Source of the DNA: Polynucleobacter sphagniphilus
Lineage (GTDB): Bacteria > Pseudomonadota > Gammaproteobacteria > Burkholderiales > Burkholderiaceae
Direction: 5' to 3'
Length of the DNA stretch: 64,000 bases
NCBI RefSeq assembly: GCF_001953355.1
Contig: NZ_MPIY01000002.1
Span: 1-64,000, forward strand
The translations under genes were made by a program, and so were the position numbers. A model generated the notes under the pieces. That model searched no databases. It saw only the letters and a program-made list of their open reading frames with translations, and was not told the DNA's origin. The stretch's first letter is position 1. Each line of letters opens with the position of its first letter. Shown piece by piece: positions 34,246-44,495 of the stretch.

Positions 34246-36252
34246 ATGGCAATTTCAACTCAAAAAATTCAGATAGTCGACGGCTGGTATGGTGAGCCTG
34301 CTGAGCAGCATGCTGCTGGAGTAGTGACGCTTTTGGAAATGTTGAATTTGGATTCGGCCACACTATTGGCGGCGAAAAATATTGCCCGTACACATGGTAA
34401 AGAATCCTTAGTTAAATTAATTGGTGAAGAGCCCGCCAAGTTGCTAATTGGTTATCGCGGCCTACGTCAGGCGCAAGCTAAGTTAGTTCGGGAAGATGGT
34501 GGGCTAAGCGTTTCCGGCCAGGAAGAAATGCTGCGCAAAATGCTTTTGGCTTTTGGTGATGATTTGCGGGTCGTCTTAATTTACTTGGCATCTCGCTTGC
34601 AAACTCTACGCTGGATTACCCAAGAGAAGATCCCTATGCCTGCACCATGGGCACAAGAGATTCTTGATATTGATGCTTCATTGGCCAATAGACTGGGTAT
34701 CTGGCAAATGAAGTGGGAGATGGAAGATTTAGCATTCCGGACTTTATCCCCCCAGATTTATCGTGATATCGCCAAAATGCTCGATGCCAAAAGAATTGAG
34801 CGAGAAGCTTTTATTGAGCAGATTGTTGCTCGCCTCAAAGAGGAATTAAGTGCAGTCAATATCGCAGGGGAAGTGCTTGGTCGCCCTAAGCACATCTACA
34901 GCATTTGGAAAAAGATGCAAGGAAAGTCCTTAGACTTTGCTAACTTATACGATGTGCGCGCGTTTCGAGTAATGGTAGACGATGTCAAATCGTGTTACGC
35001 CATTTTGGGAATTGTGCACAATGTCTGGCAACCTGTGCCACGCGAGTTTGATGATTACATTGCAAGGCCCAAGCCTAATGGCTATCAATCCCTGCACACC
35101 GTTGTAATGGATGAGGATGGCACTGCATTTGAAATTCAGATTCGTACTCATGAGATGCATCAACAAGCGGAGTATGGCCTGGCTGCGCACTGGCGCTATA
35201 AAGAGGGTGCTTATGTTGGCATGGCAACGCCAGCAAAATCAAGTAATACCGCCAATCCTCATCATGCAACCGGAACACATAGTGCCCAAGTAGCTTATGA
35301 GCGACAAATTGCCTGGGCTAGGCAATTAATTTCTTGGAAAGAGGATGCTTGGGAGCAACTCAAGCATCACGAGATCGACGATCATATTTATGTCCTTACG
35401 CCATTGGGAAAAGTAATCTCACTCGAAAAGGGTTCGTCACCTATCGACTTTGCCTATGCAGTACATACCGATTTGGGTCATCGTTGTCGTGGGGCTAGAG
35501 TAGATGGCGCCATGGTTCCTTTGGATACGCCTTTACAAAATGGACAAACCATTGAAATCATTGCGGTTAAGCACGGTGGCCCATCGCGGGATTGGATTAG
35601 CCCCGATCGTAATTACTTGCGCTCCCATAGGGCTCGAACTCGTGTGCGAGCTTGGTTTAATGCGCTTGACGATGAAGAGGCAGGGCAGGGCAGCAAAGCG
35701 TCTGAGGTCAAGGTAGATTTAAAGTCTGATGCTAAGCCAAGCACACCAGCAATCGTATTGCGCCATAGTAGTCATAAGCAGGTCAAGGGTGGTGATGTCT
35801 TGGTGGTTGGCGTGGATTCCTTGTTAACTCAATTGGCGCGCTGCTGCCGTCCTGTCCCACCCGATTCGATTGCTGGGTTTGTTACCCAGGGTAGAGGTGT
35901 ATCGATTCACCGCCGTGCTTGCAAAACGTTTAAGGGCTTATTAGAAAGGGCGCCTGAGCGGGTGATTCAAACGGCATGGAGCCAATCAGCTGCTAGCGAT
36001 AGTAAAAATGATCAAAAGCGAGTCTTTCCGGCCGACCTGGCTGTCACGGGGCTGGACCGCCCGGAGTTAATGCGCGAGTTATTTGAAATCCTTACGCGGC
36101 AAGGCATTCACGTGATTGACCTGCGTAAATCCGCCCGAAAAGGCTTGGCACAGATCCTGTTGACGGTGGAGGTAAAGGATTCTGAAGTGCTGCGGATAGT
36201 CCAAAACAGCCTTGAAGAAGTCAAAGGGGTGACCCAAGTGCGCCGCCGGTGA
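34246..36252 (+). CDS. relA: RelA-type (p)ppGpp synthetase
   Basis: A 668-aa long RelA/SpoT homologue that makes (p)ppGpp on starved ribosomes. The N-terminal hydrolase domain lacks the HD motif, so no hydrolase activity is expected. The synthetase domain has GRPKHIYSIWKKMQ, YDVRAFRVMV and EFDDYIARPKPNGYQSLHT. The E-F-D-D motif is the RelA signature (SpoT has R-x-K-D). The EYGLAAHWRYKEG segment follows. Then come the TGS domain (IYVLTPLGKVISLEKGSSPIDFAYAVH), a Cys-containing zinc-finger-like region (ARCCRPVPPDSIAGF) and a C-terminal ACT domain. It is directly upstream of tRNA-Val. A SpoT paralogue should exist elsewhere in the genome. Confidence 0.95.
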   Translation: MAISTQKIQIVDGWYGEPAEQHAAGVVTLLEMLNLDSATLLAAKNIARTHGKESLVKLIGEEPAKLLIGYRGLRQAQAKLVREDGGLSVSGQEEMLRKMLLAFGDDLRVVLIYLASRLQTLRWITQEKIPMPAPWAQEILDIDASLANRLGIWQMKWEMEDLAFRTLSPQIYRDIAKMLDAKRIEREAFIEQIVARLKEELSAVNIAGEVLGRPKHIYSIWKKMQGKSLDFANLYDVRAFRVMVDDVKSCYAILGIVHNVWQPVPREFDDYIARPKPNGYQSLHTVVMDEDGTAFEIQIRTHEMHQQAEYGLAAHWRYKEGAYVGMATPAKSSNTANPHHATGTHSAQVAYERQIAWARQLISWKEDAWEQLKHHEIDDHIYVLTPLGKVISLEKGSSPIDFAYAVHTDLGHRCRGARVDGAMVPLDTPLQNGQTIEIIAVKHGGPSRDWISPDRNYLRSHRARTRVRAWFNALDDEEAGQGSKASEVKVDLKSDAKPSTPAIVLRHSSHKQVKGGDVLVVGVDSLLTQLARCCRPVPPDSIAGFVTQGRGVSIHRRACKTFKGLLERAPERVIQTAWSQSAASDSKNDQKRVFPADLAVTGLDRPELMRELFEILTRQGIHVIDLRKSARKGLAQILLTVEVKDSEVLRIVQNSLEEVKGVTQVRRR

Positions 36253-36273
36253 TAAACTCTTGGTCTGATATAT

Positions 36274-36350
36274 AGGCTCGTAGCTCAGCTGGTTAGAGCA
36301 CCACCTTGACATGGTGGGGGTCGTTGGTTCGAGTCCAATCGAGCCTACCA
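36274..36350 (+). tRNA. tRNA-Val(GAC)
   Basis: A complete 77-base cloverleaf: acceptor AGGCTCG/CGAGCCT, D-arm GCTC/GAGC, anticodon arm CCACC-TTGACAT-GGTGG with anticodon GAC, five-base variable loop, T-arm GTTGG-TTCGAGT-CCAAT, and encoded ACCA. It lies 21 bases after relA and upstream of thrS. Confidence 0.97.
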
Positions 36351-36398
36351 ACGAATAAAGACCCAAAAGGGAATACCCAAACCGGGAAAGCCCAAGAG

Positions 36399-36433
36399 GC
36401 GCGGATGCCCCAAAGCTACCGCGCTTTCTTTTT
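36399..36433 (+). terminator. Possible intrinsic terminator after tRNA-Val
   Basis: GCGCGG (36399-36404) pairs with CCGCGC (36419-36424) around a 14-base loop, followed by TTTCTTTTT. It would end the relA/tRNA-Val transcript before thrS. The large loop makes it weaker than the other terminators here. Confidence 0.5.
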
Positions 36434-36487
36434 GGGAAAGATGTCTGTTATGAAGTTCAGTAAATAAGCAAATAAGATAGGGTCATT

Positions 36488-38410
36488 ATGCTTGTAGTTA
36501 CTCTGCCCGATGGATCAAAACGTGAGTTTGAGGCACCAGTTCGCGTAGCGGATGTGGCCCAAAGCATTGGTAGTGGTCTTGCAAAAGCTGCTTTAGGCGG
36601 TATCGTTGATGGCAAGATGGTGGATACCAGCTTTGTCATTGATAAAGATAGTCAATTAGCCATCATCACTGATAAAAGTCCGGAAGCGCTTGAGATTGTG
36701 CGCCACTCTACAGCGCACTTATTGGCATACGCTGTTAAAGAACTATTCCCAGAAGCGCAAGTCACGATTGGTCCAGTGATCGAGAATGGTTTTTACTATG
36801 ATTTCTCATATCACCGCCCATTTACGCCAGATGACTTAGTTGCTTTAGAAAAGAAAATGACTGAGCTCGCGAAAAAAGATGAGCCAGTAACACGCACCGT
36901 AATGCCACGCGATGACGCGGTAGAGTTTTTCAAGAAGCAGGGTGAAAACTACAAAGCAGAACTGATTGCCAGCATCCCACAGGGCGAAGATGTTTCTTTG
37001 TATGCTGAAGGCAGGTTCACTGATTTATGCCGTGGCCCACACGTGCCATCTACTGGCAAACTGAAGGTCTTTAAGCTGCAAAGCGTTGCAGGCGCTTATT
37101 GGCGTGGTGACAGTAAGAATGAGATGCTGCAGCGTATTTACGGTACTGCATGGTTGCGCAAAGAAGACCAGGATGCTTATTTACTCATGCTTGAAGAATC
37201 CGAAAAGCGTGATCACCGACGTCTCGGCAAATTGCTTGATCTCTTTCATTTTCAATCGGAAGCGCCAGGCTTAATTTTCTGGCACCCAAAAGGTTGGTCC
37301 ATTTGGCAAGAAGTTGAGCAATACATGCGTCGCGTGTATCAGCAAGAGGGTTACCAAGAAGTCAAAGCGCCGCAGATTTTGGATCGAGGGCTCTGGGAAA
37401 AATCAGGCCACTGGGAAAACTACAAAGAAAATATGTTCACAACGGAGTCGGAGAATCGTGCTTATGCATTAAAGCCAATGAACTGTCCTGGCCACGTACA
37501 AATTTATAACTCAGGTTTGCATAGTTATCGTGAGCTGCCATTACGTTTTGGTGAGTTCGGTCAATGTCACCGCAATGAACCGTCAGGTGCATTACATGGT
37601 CTGATGCGCGTGCGTGGCTTCACGCAAGATGACGGTCATATTTTCTGTACGGAAGACCAAATTCAATCTGAAGTTGCTGCTTTTGATAAAGCAGTTCGTG
37701 CTGTTTACCAAGACTTTGGTTTCACCGAGGTTGCTGTAAAGCTAGCCTTACGTCCTGCTAAGCGCGTTGGTGACGATGCCATTTGGGATAAAGCTGAAGA
37801 AGCCCTTCGCGGCGCTTTAAAGGCATCTGGCCAGGAATGGGAAGAATTACCAGGTGAGGGTGCTTTTTATGGTCCAAAAATCGAATATCACCTAAAAGAC
37901 TCCATTGGGCGTACGTGGCAGTGTGGCACGATTCAGGTGGATTTCTCCATGCCAGCCCGTTTAGGTGCTGAATATGTCGCCGAAGACAACAGCCGCAAGA
38001 CCCCAGTGATGCTCCATAGGGCAATTGTGGGCTCTTTAGAGCGTTTTATTGGTATTTTGATCGAAAATCACGCTGGAAACATGCCGGTTTGGCTTGCTCC
38101 AACCCAGGCTGTAGTTCTTAATATTTCAGGAAATTCTGCTGCATACGCACAACAAGTTCAGCAATCTCTGAAAAAACAAGGGTTTAGAGTCGAATCTGAT
38201 TTGCGGAATGAGAAAATTACGTATAAAATACGCGAGCACGCATTACAGAAGATTCCATTTTTGCTAGTTGTTGGCGATAAAGAGTGTGAAAGTAATACGG
38301 TGGCCGTTCGTGCCCGTGGCGGAGTTGATCTAGGTGTAATGCCTCTTGATGCCTTCGTTGCCCGACTCCAGCAGGATATATCCCAGAAAGTCGGACCCGA
38401 GCCTAGCTAG
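36488..38410 (+). CDS. thrS: Threonyl-tRNA synthetase
   Basis: A 640-aa class II synthetase that charges tRNA-Thr. It has the N-terminal TGS domain (residues 1-61), then the editing domain with [16 protein letters not shown] (the HxxxH zinc/editing motif) and ENGFYYDF. The catalytic core contains motif 2 ([21 protein letters not shown], of which H-R-N-E is the key), the zinc ligand Cys in MNCPGH, and motif 3 [17 protein letters not shown]. The anticodon-binding domain ends with [20 protein letters not shown]. Length and order are normal. It begins the conserved thrS-infC-rpmI-rplT-pheST cluster. Confidence 0.98.
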   Translation: MLVVTLPDGSKREFEAPVRVADVAQSIGSGLAKAALGGIVDGKMVDTSFVIDKDSQLAIITDKSPEALEIVRHSTAHLLAYAVKELFPEAQVTIGPVIENGFYYDFSYHRPFTPDDLVALEKKMTELAKKDEPVTRTVMPRDDAVEFFKKQGENYKAELIASIPQGEDVSLYAEGRFTDLCRGPHVPSTGKLKVFKLQSVAGAYWRGDSKNEMLQRIYGTAWLRKEDQDAYLLMLEESEKRDHRRLGKLLDLFHFQSEAPGLIFWHPKGWSIWQEVEQYMRRVYQQEGYQEVKAPQILDRGLWEKSGHWENYKENMFTTESENRAYALKPMNCPGHVQIYNSGLHSYRELPLRFGEFGQCHRNEPSGALHGLMRVRGFTQDDGHIFCTEDQIQSEVAAFDKAVRAVYQDFGFTEVAVKLALRPAKRVGDDAIWDKAEEALRGALKASGQEWEELPGEGAFYGPKIEYHLKDSIGRTWQCGTIQVDFSMPARLGAEYVAEDNSRKTPVMLHRAIVGSLERFIGILIENHAGNMPVWLAPTQAVVLNISGNSAAYAQQVQQSLKKQGFRVESDLRNEKITYKIREHALQKIPFLLVVGDKECESNTVAVRARGGVDLGVMPLDAFVARLQQDISQKVGPEPS

Positions 38411-38452
38411 GGGTGGAACGGTTTTTATTGTTTTTTTAAAGGAATTAAGAAG

Positions 38453-38977
38453 ATCGCTACTGATAAATCGCAGCGCATTAACCGGGAAATTACTGCTCCT
38501 GAAGTGCGTCTGATTGGAATGGATGGTGAGCCCATCGGTGTAGTTAAGTTGAGTGAAGCCTTGGCTTTGGCAGAAGAGAAAGAGACCGATTTGGTTGAGA
38601 TTGCTCCAACTGCTGTGCCACCTGTAGTCCGCATCATGGACTTCGGCAAATTCAAGTACCAAGAAGCTAAGCGGATGCATGAAGCGAAGCTTAAGCAGAA
38701 GGTGATTCAGGTGAAGGAGGTTAAATTCCGTCCCGGCACTGACGATGGTGACTACGGTGTGAAGCTGCGCAACCTAATCCGTTTTTTGGAAGATGGCGAC
38801 AAAACAAAGATTACGCTTCGTTTTCGGGGTCGAGAAATGGCCCACCAAGAAATCGGAGTCAGAATGTTGGAACGTTTGAAGTTGGACCTGCAAGAGTATG
38901 GTCAAGTTGAACAGTTTCCGAAGATGGAGGGTCGTCAGATGGTGATGGTATTGGCCCCAATTCGTAAGGCTAAGTAA
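38453..38977 (+). CDS. infC: Translation initiation factor IF-3 with ATC start codon
   Basis: The 174-aa IF-3 binds the 30S subunit, keeps subunits apart and proofreads start codons. The frame reads back in phase from the obvious IF-3 body ([32 protein letters not shown]) through [13 protein letters not shown], the conserved N-terminus, to ATC at 38453, with AAAGGA nine bases upstream. No ATG or GTG gives the full N-terminal domain. GTG 38504 would remove the first 17 residues. Rare start codons (ATT, ATC) in infC are well known and let IF-3 repress its own translation. The gap to thrS is 42 bases. Confidence 0.93.
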   Translation: MATDKSQRINREITAPEVRLIGMDGEPIGVVKLSEALALAEEKETDLVEIAPTAVPPVVRIMDFGKFKYQEAKRMHEAKLKQKVIQVKEVKFRPGTDDGDYGVKLRNLIRFLEDGDKTKITLRFRGREMAHQEIGVRMLERLKLDLQEYGQVEQFPKMEGRQMVMVLAPIRKAK

Positions 38978-39009
38978 CAAGTAGTAATGCTTGTTGTTTA
39001 AGTAGGGAG

Positions 39010-39071
39010 GTGTCGCAAGACACTGGTTGTTGGAAGTGTTTCTAGGTACAGGAAGAGTAACCGTCGGTTAC
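39010..39071 (+). promoter_or_regulatory. Structured leader before rpmI-rplT
   Basis: Two compact hairpins lie in the 129-base gap between infC and rpmI. One is GTGTC (39010-39014)/GACAC (39019-39023) closing a GCAA tetraloop. The other is GTAACC (39057-39062)/GGTTAC (39066-39071) with a three-base loop. In other bacteria ribosomal protein L20 represses its own operon by binding such a leader, so a similar role here is plausible but unproven. Confidence 0.45.
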
Positions 39072-39106
39072 CACCTATGTTGCACATGCAGATGAAGGGG
39101 TGCTTT

Positions 39107-39304
39107 ATGCCCAAGATGAAGAGCAAGAGTAGCGCTAAAAAGCGCTTCACGGTTCGCGCAGGCGGATCGATTAAACGAGGACAGGCTTTCAAACGCCACA
39201 TCCTCACGAAAAAAACCACAAAGAACAAGCGTCACTTGCGTGGTTCAACTGAAGTTGCGAAGTCAGACGTTAAGTCAATTCGCTCTATGCTTCCTTACGC
39301 TTAA
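39107..39304 (+). CDS. rpmI: 50S ribosomal protein L35
   Basis: The 65-aa basic protein of the large ribosomal subunit, of normal length. The start [20 protein letters not shown] is the family signature, and [21 protein letters not shown] follows. ATG 39107 has AGGGG at good spacing. The longer in-frame ATG at 39077 adds a non-conserved leader. rplT follows after 24 bases, and both are likely read from one transcript with infC. Confidence 0.98.
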   Translation: MPKMKSKSSAKKRFTVRAGGSIKRGQAFKRHILTKKTTKNKRHLRGSTEVAKSDVKSIRSMLPYA

Positions 39305-39328
39305 CCTCAGACTAGATAGGAGAACTAA

Positions 39329-39694
39329 ATGCCAAGAGTCAAACGTGGGGTTACAGCAAGAGCCCGTCATAAGAAAATCACCGATGCCGCAACGGGTTAT
39401 CGTGGACGTCGTAAAAACGTATTCCGTATTGCTAAGCAAGCGGTTATGCGTGCTGGTCAATATGCATACCGTGACCGTCGTAATAAGAAACGTGTATTTC
39501 GCGCTTTGTGGATTGCCCGTATCAACGCGGCAGTTCGTCAGCACGACCTAACCTATAGCGTATTCATGAATGGTATGAAGAAAGCATCGATCGAACTCGA
39601 TCGTAAGGTGCTCTCCGATATGGCCATCAGAGACAAAGAGGCTTTTGCCGCTTTGGTTACTCGGATCAAATCCGTAGTAAGCGCTGCAGCTTAA
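39329..39694 (+). CDS. rplT: 50S ribosomal protein L20
   Basis: A 121-aa ribosomal protein, close to the usual 118-119. [17 protein letters not shown], the long basic helix [21 protein letters not shown] and [20 protein letters not shown] are typical. It binds 23S rRNA early in 50S assembly and in several bacteria also represses its own operon. AGGAG lies before the ATG. pheS follows after 17 bases. Confidence 0.98.
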   Translation: MPRVKRGVTARARHKKITDAATGYRGRRKNVFRIAKQAVMRAGQYAYRDRRNKKRVFRALWIARINAAVRQHDLTYSVFMNGMKKASIELDRKVLSDMAIRDKEAFAALVTRIKSVVSAAA

Positions 39695-39711
39695 CTAATT
39701 AATAAGCTGCA

Positions 39712-40758
39712 ATGGTTTCTCTCGACCAAATTGTCGAGGATGCTAAACGTGATTTCCTCGGGGCTGCCGATGCGGCAGCTCTTGAGGACGCGAAAGCCAA
39801 GTATCTCGGTAAATCAGGTGTTCTCACTGAGCGTCTAAAAGCGCTTGGTGGAATGTCGCCTGAAGAACGTAAGAGTGCTGGCGCCCAAATTAATCAAATT
39901 AAGAGTGCAGTAGAGACCGCTCTTAATGAGCGTCGCCAAGCTTTGGCTGATGCAGTTCTGCAGCAGCGCCTTGCTGCTGAATCAATCGATGTGTCATTGC
40001 CTGGTCGTGGACAAGCGGTAGGTAGCTTGCATCCGGTGATGCGTACCTGGGAGCGTGTAGAAGAAATCTTTCGCTCGATTGGTTTTGATGTTGCCGATGG
40101 CCCAGAAATTGAAACCGATTGGTTTAATTTCACAGCTTTAAATAGCCCCGAGAATCATCCTGCACGTTCTATGCAGGACACTTTTTATATCGATGGCAAG
40201 GATTCCAATGGGAAGCCTTTGCTATTACGAACACATACCAGCCCAATTCAGGTTCGTTATGCCAGTGAACATGTTAAAAAATATGCTCACGCCGACGTCA
40301 TGCCACCAATTAAAGTGATTGCTCCAGGCAGAACATATCGCGTCGATAGCGATGCCACGCACTCCCCGATGTTCCATCAGGTTGAGGGTTTATGGATTGC
40401 TCAGAGTGTTTCATTTGCAGACCTCAAGGGTGTTTATACCGACTTCTTGAGAACATTCTTTGAAACCAATGAATTACAAGTGCGCTTCCGTCCATCGTAC
40501 TTCCCATTTACTGAGCCTTCCGCTGAGATTGATATGGCCTTTGGTAGCGGTAAGTTGGCTGGACGTTGGTTAGAGATTTCTGGGGCAGGGCAAGTGCATC
40601 CGAATGTATTGCGCAATATGGGTATCGATCCTGAGCGATACACTGGTTTTGCTTTTGGTTCAGGTTTAGAGCGCCTCACTATGTTGCGTTATGGCGTTGA
40701 TGATCTGCGCCTTTTCTTTGAAAACGATTTACGTTTCTTAGCGCAATTTCCTGCCTAA
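39712..40758 (+). CDS. pheS: Phenylalanyl-tRNA synthetase alpha subunit
   Basis: The 348-aa catalytic subunit of the alpha2-beta2 class II enzyme that charges tRNA-Phe. An N-terminal coiled coil binds tRNA. The catalytic core contains [32 protein letters not shown] (motif 2 region), [37 protein letters not shown] and motif 3 [18 protein letters not shown]. The length is normal. It is the first half of the pheST pair, and pheT starts 23 bases later. Confidence 0.98.
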   Translation: MVSLDQIVEDAKRDFLGAADAAALEDAKAKYLGKSGVLTERLKALGGMSPEERKSAGAQINQIKSAVETALNERRQALADAVLQQRLAAESIDVSLPGRGQAVGSLHPVMRTWERVEEIFRSIGFDVADGPEIETDWFNFTALNSPENHPARSMQDTFYIDGKDSNGKPLLLRTHTSPIQVRYASEHVKKYAHADVMPPIKVIAPGRTYRVDSDATHSPMFHQVEGLWIAQSVSFADLKGVYTDFLRTFFETNELQVRFRPSYFPFTEPSAEIDMAFGSGKLAGRWLEISGAGQVHPNVLRNMGIDPERYTGFAFGSGLERLTMLRYGVDDLRLFFENDLRFLAQFPA

Positions 40759-40781
40759 GTTGACCTTCACTTAGATAAGCT

Positions 40782-43241
40782 ATGCAATTTTCTGAATCTT
40801 GGCTACGCCAATACGTTAACCCTGCTATCGATAGCGATGCCTTAGGTCATGCGATGACGATGGCTGGGCTTGAGGTAGAAGAGCAGCATTCAGTTGCACC
40901 GGCTTTTACGAATATCGTAGTGGCAGAAATTTTGTCTGCCGAACAACATCCAGATGCCGATCGCTTACGCGTATGCAAAGTGAATGCAGGTACTGGTCAG
41001 GAACTACAAATTGTATGTGGTGCACCGAATGCGCGCGCTGGCATCAAGATTCCCTGTGCCTTGGTTGGTGCTGTATTGCCTCCTGCAGAGGCCGGTGGCA
41101 AACCCTTTGTTATTAAGGTCGGAAAACTCCGTGGTGTAGAGAGTCAGGGTATGTTGTGCTCAGGTCGCGAGCTTGGTTTGGGTGATGACCATGAGGGCAT
41201 ATTGGAATTACCCTCGGTTGCCCCAGTTGGGCAAGATATTCGTCAGTATCTTGATCTAGATGACCAAATTTTTGTTATTAAATTAACACCCAATAAAGCC
41301 GATTGCCTTTCTTTAATGGGTATGGCTCGCGAGGTATCTGCGATTACTGGCGCTGCTTTATGCGCGCCTACTTGGACCGCTCCAGTGCCGTCCGTCACAG
41401 ATAAGCTCAAAGTTTCTATTGAAGATAATCAGCTGTGCGGTCGTTTTGCTGGGCGAATTATTCTTGGCGTCAATCCGAAAGCGAAAACGCCAGAGGCAAT
41501 CGTGCAGCGTTTAGCGCGCGCTGGCCAGAGAAGCATTTCTCCCTTGGTTGATTTATCCAATTACGTCATGCTGGAGATGGGGCAGCCTACCCATGTATTT
41601 GACATTAAGAAACTGTCCGGTGATCTTGTAGTGCGTTGGGCTAAAGTTGGCGAATCCCTTGAATTGTTAAATGGCCAGACTATTGCTTTGCAGGGTCCAG
41701 ACTCTTCAGGAAAGATCCAAGATGCAGGCGTAGTCGCAGACCAGACTGGCCCTGTTGCCTTGGCTGGAATTATGGGTGGCAATCACTGTGCAGTAACAGA
41801 CGATACCCAAGATATTTATGTGGAAGCGGCTTACTGGTTGCCATCAGCAATTCAAGGTCGTGCACGTCGTTTTAATTTCAGCACAGATGCAGCACATCGC
41901 TTTGAGCGCGGTGTTGATCCCCAAAATACAGCGAACTGTTTGGAATACCTTAGTGCATTGATTCTCCAGGTATGTGGTGGTCAAGCCGGCCCCGTGGATG
42001 ATCAAGTGGTTAATGTGCCAGAGCGCAAGCCGGTAGCCATGCGTTTGGCTCGTGCCGTCAAAGTGATTGGGATTGCTCTGACAAACGAGATTGTTGCTGA
42101 TGTATTTAAACGCCTAGGCTTTGAGTTCAAGCAAGAGGCGAACGACGTTTTTGTTGTCACACCACCAAGCTATCGTTTTGATATTGAGATCGAAGAAGAT
42201 CTCATCGAAGAGGTGGCGCGCATGTATGGCTTTGAAAATATCCCTGATACGCCGCCGATCTCCTCTTTGAAAATGAGCGCTAAGCCAGAAGCAAGGCGTG
42301 GCATCCATTTATTACGTCAACGTTTGGCTTTACAAGGCTATCAAGAGGCAGTCAATTTTGGCTTTACCGATCTTGAGAGTGAGCAGCGCTTGACTGGTGC
42401 AACTGACAATGATTTGATTGCTGTTGTCAATCCGATTGCTAGTCAGTACGGTGTCATGCGCAGTAATCTTTGGGGTGGCCTGCTTAGCAATCTAAAAGCT
42501 AACTTGAATCGTGGCGCAGCACGCGTGCGTTTATTTGAAGCGGGGCGCGTATTTAAGCGCGATATCCATGTTCAAGAGGAGGCTGGAAAGGTAGCTGGTT
42601 TCTATCAGCCACAGCATATTGGCGGACTTGCATATGGATCATTTGTTCCCGAACAATGGGCAAGCGAAAACCGTTTGGTTGATTTCTTTGATGTCAAGGG
42701 TGATCTTGAGCGCGTTTTAGATCCCCTGCATTTCACTACTGAAGCTGCATTGCATGTGGCCTTGCATCCTGGTCGTAGCGCCCAAGTCCAATTAAAAACT
42801 GCTCAAGGCTTGGTGAGTATTGGTTGGATTGGAGAGCTGCATCCTGGATTACAGCAAGCTTATGAATTGCCCCAGGCCCCCGTTTTATTTGAGTTGGATC
42901 TAGAAGCGATTAGTCAATTGGGTTTGCCTCAACCAGAAGAATTGAGTAAGTTTCCTGCTGTTCAGCGTGATTTGGCGGTGGTTGTTAAGCAATCTGTTTC
43001 TGCTCAGTCCTTGCTCGATGCCATGAATGCAAGTAAGCAAGCCCTTATTCGTAAGATTGAGCTATTTGATGAGTTCAAACCAAAGGCTGGTTCGAGCTCT
43101 ATGGCTGATGATGAGAAGAGCTTAGCATTTAGGGTTACATTATTAAATCCGCAAGAGACATTGCAGGATGCACAAATTGAACCGGTGATGAGCGCTTTAT
43201 TGGCTGCGCTAGAAAAAAAATGTGCGGCTCGCCTGCGCTAG
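40782..43241 (+). CDS. pheT: Phenylalanyl-tRNA synthetase beta subunit
   Basis: The 819-aa beta subunit. It opens with MQFSESWLRQYVNPAIDSDA, followed by an EMAP/OB-like tRNA-binding domain with VCGAPNARAGIKIPCALVGA, the B3/B4 editing domain, a B5 domain (ARAVKVIGIALTNEIVADVF), the inactive catalytic-like domain and a C-terminal ferredoxin-fold anticodon-binding domain (LSKFPAVQRDLAVVVKQSVS). Domain order and length are normal. It is separated from ihfA by 62 bases. Confidence 0.98.
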   Translation: MQFSESWLRQYVNPAIDSDALGHAMTMAGLEVEEQHSVAPAFTNIVVAEILSAEQHPDADRLRVCKVNAGTGQELQIVCGAPNARAGIKIPCALVGAVLPPAEAGGKPFVIKVGKLRGVESQGMLCSGRELGLGDDHEGILELPSVAPVGQDIRQYLDLDDQIFVIKLTPNKADCLSLMGMAREVSAITGAALCAPTWTAPVPSVTDKLKVSIEDNQLCGRFAGRIILGVNPKAKTPEAIVQRLARAGQRSISPLVDLSNYVMLEMGQPTHVFDIKKLSGDLVVRWAKVGESLELLNGQTIALQGPDSSGKIQDAGVVADQTGPVALAGIMGGNHCAVTDDTQDIYVEAAYWLPSAIQGRARRFNFSTDAAHRFERGVDPQNTANCLEYLSALILQVCGGQAGPVDDQVVNVPERKPVAMRLARAVKVIGIALTNEIVADVFKRLGFEFKQEANDVFVVTPPSYRFDIEIEEDLIEEVARMYGFENIPDTPPISSLKMSAKPEARRGIHLLRQRLALQGYQEAVNFGFTDLESEQRLTGATDNDLIAVVNPIASQYGVMRSNLWGGLLSNLKANLNRGAARVRLFEAGRVFKRDIHVQEEAGKVAGFYQPQHIGGLAYGSFVPEQWASENRLVDFFDVKGDLERVLDPLHFTTEAALHVALHPGRSAQVQLKTAQGLVSIGWIGELHPGLQQAYELPQAPVLFELDLEAISQLGLPQPEELSKFPAVQRDLAVVVKQSVSAQSLLDAMNASKQALIRKIELFDEFKPKAGSSSMADDEKSLAFRVTLLNPQETLQDAQIEPVMSALLAALEKKCAARLR

Positions 43242-43303
43242 GTATAGTATTAATAAATATTTGAATTAATCGTTTTTCAAGAGACATTAAAAAGAGTGCG
43301 GCA

Positions 43304-43627
43304 ATGACCCAATTAAACACAAACGATACGGTTACTAAAAACGAATTGTCTGAAGCCCTTTTCGATCAAGTTGGCTTAAATAAACGCGAAGCCAAGGATA
43401 TGATTGATGCATTCTTTGATCGAATTGGACAGTCTTTGGAGTCTGGTGTAGAGGTCAAGATTTCTGGGTTTGGTAATTTTCAGTTGCGTAATAAATCAGC
43501 ACGTCCTGGCCGCAATCCAAAGACGGGTGAGATGATTCCAATAGCTGCCCGTCGCGTAGTTACTTTTCATGCCAGCCAAAAGCTGAAGGATGTAGTGGAG
43601 TCCAATGCTAGAGAAAACGGAATTTGA
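43304..43627 (+). CDS. ihfA: Integration host factor subunit alpha
   Basis: A 107-aa DNA-bending protein of the HU/IHF family that pairs with IHF-beta. [24 protein letters not shown] is the helical dimer part. The beta-arm region [27 protein letters not shown] has the R-N-P-K-T-G-E tip whose proline intercalates in DNA. Position after pheT is the classical location of ihfA. The last 23 bases overlap the MerR gene, which reads in a different frame, so the two are probably translationally coupled. Confidence 0.97.
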   Translation: MTQLNTNDTVTKNELSEALFDQVGLNKREAKDMIDAFFDRIGQSLESGVEVKISGFGNFQLRNKSARPGRNPKTGEMIPIAARRVVTFHASQKLKDVVESNARENGI

Positions 43628-43955
43628 TGCTGGGTCGGGACTGTTAAGTTCACAGTTGCCGCCGATACCCGCAAAGCGCTACTTCACCATTGGCGAGGTA
43701 GCAGATTTATGCGGCGTACGTTCCCATGTTTTACGCTATTGGGAGCAAGAGTTTTCACAGCTCAGCCCACAAAAGCGCCGTGGTAACCGCCGCTACTATC
43801 AGCATCATGAGGTTGTTTTGATTCGCAAGATTCGCTCACTTCTTTATGAAGAGGGTTTTACGATCAGTGGCGCACGCAATCGATTGGATGAAGCGCGGGG
43901 CGAATTACGTTTGCGCGATGAGCTCCAAGCAGTTTTGCAGATTCTGTCTAAATAG
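43605..43955 (+). CDS. MerR-family transcriptional regulator
   Basis: A 116-aa regulator with an N-terminal winged-helix domain: [26 protein letters not shown] is the MerR DNA-binding signature, and [20 protein letters not shown] the wing. A short coiled coil follows ([14 protein letters not shown]), and no ligand-binding domain is present. Such short MerR proteins are regularly found overlapping ihfA in beta- and gammaproteobacteria. Their targets are unknown. The start overlaps ihfA by 23 bases, and tRNA-Pro follows. Confidence 0.93.
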   Translation: MLEKTEFDAGSGLLSSQLPPIPAKRYFTIGEVADLCGVRSHVLRYWEQEFSQLSPQKRRGNRRYYQHHEVVLIRKIRSLLYEEGFTISGARNRLDEARGELRLRDELQAVLQILSK

Positions 43956-43980
43956 TTACTGATACAATTTCGTCTTTCGT

Positions 43981-44057
<77 letters not shown>

Positions 44058-44093
44058 TTCTTCTTCATAATTTTGATAGCTTGCGGGTCTCCC

Positions 44094-44495
44094 ATGTCAA
44101 ATACCCATACTCCTACGGATTTCTTTGGTTTAAACATTCCCTTTCTGGATCACTTAGGCGTTATTCCTGAGCATGCCAAAGACGGTAAGTCGCGAATTAG
44201 CCTGGAGATTCGTCCCGAGTATGAGAATAGCTTTCATATTGCCCATGGTGGCGTCATCATGACACTCCTCGATTTTGCGATGGGTGCAGCTGCTCGTAGC
44301 ACCACTTCTGAGGGATTTGGGGCTATGACAATCGATATGACTGTCAGTTTTATGCGTCCAAGCACTGGAAAAATTATTGTTGAGGGAAGTGTGCTCAAGG
44401 TCGGTAAAACTGTTAATTACTGTGAGGCAGTGGTATTAAATACCGCTGGCGAAATTACCGCTAAGGCAAGTGGTACCTTTATGCTGCGGAAATAA
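44094..44495 (+). CDS. PaaI-type hotdog thioesterase
   Basis: A 133-aa hotdog-fold protein of the PaaI/YdiI group that hydrolyses acyl- or aryl-CoA thioesters. The core is [21 protein letters not shown], where HGG begins the long helix and Asp serves as the catalytic acid. [20 protein letters not shown] and [13 protein letters not shown] follow. ATG 44094 is used. The frame extends upstream into tRNA-Pro, which cannot be coding. The natural substrate is unknown. The stop codon lies inside the AT-only tract that leads to hns. Confidence 0.9.
   Translation: MSNTHTPTDFFGLNIPFLDHLGVIPEHAKDGKSRISLEIRPEYENSFHIAHGGVIMTLLDFAMGAAARSTTSEGFGAMTIDMTVSFMRPSTGKIIVEGSVLKVGKTVNYCEAVVLNTAGEITAKASGTFMLRK

Noticed and set aside
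34246..36252. Bifunctional SpoT-type assignment for the RSH gene
   Set aside because: The HD hydrolase motif is absent and the E-F-D-D motif is RelA-type, so a synthetase-only role is preferred.
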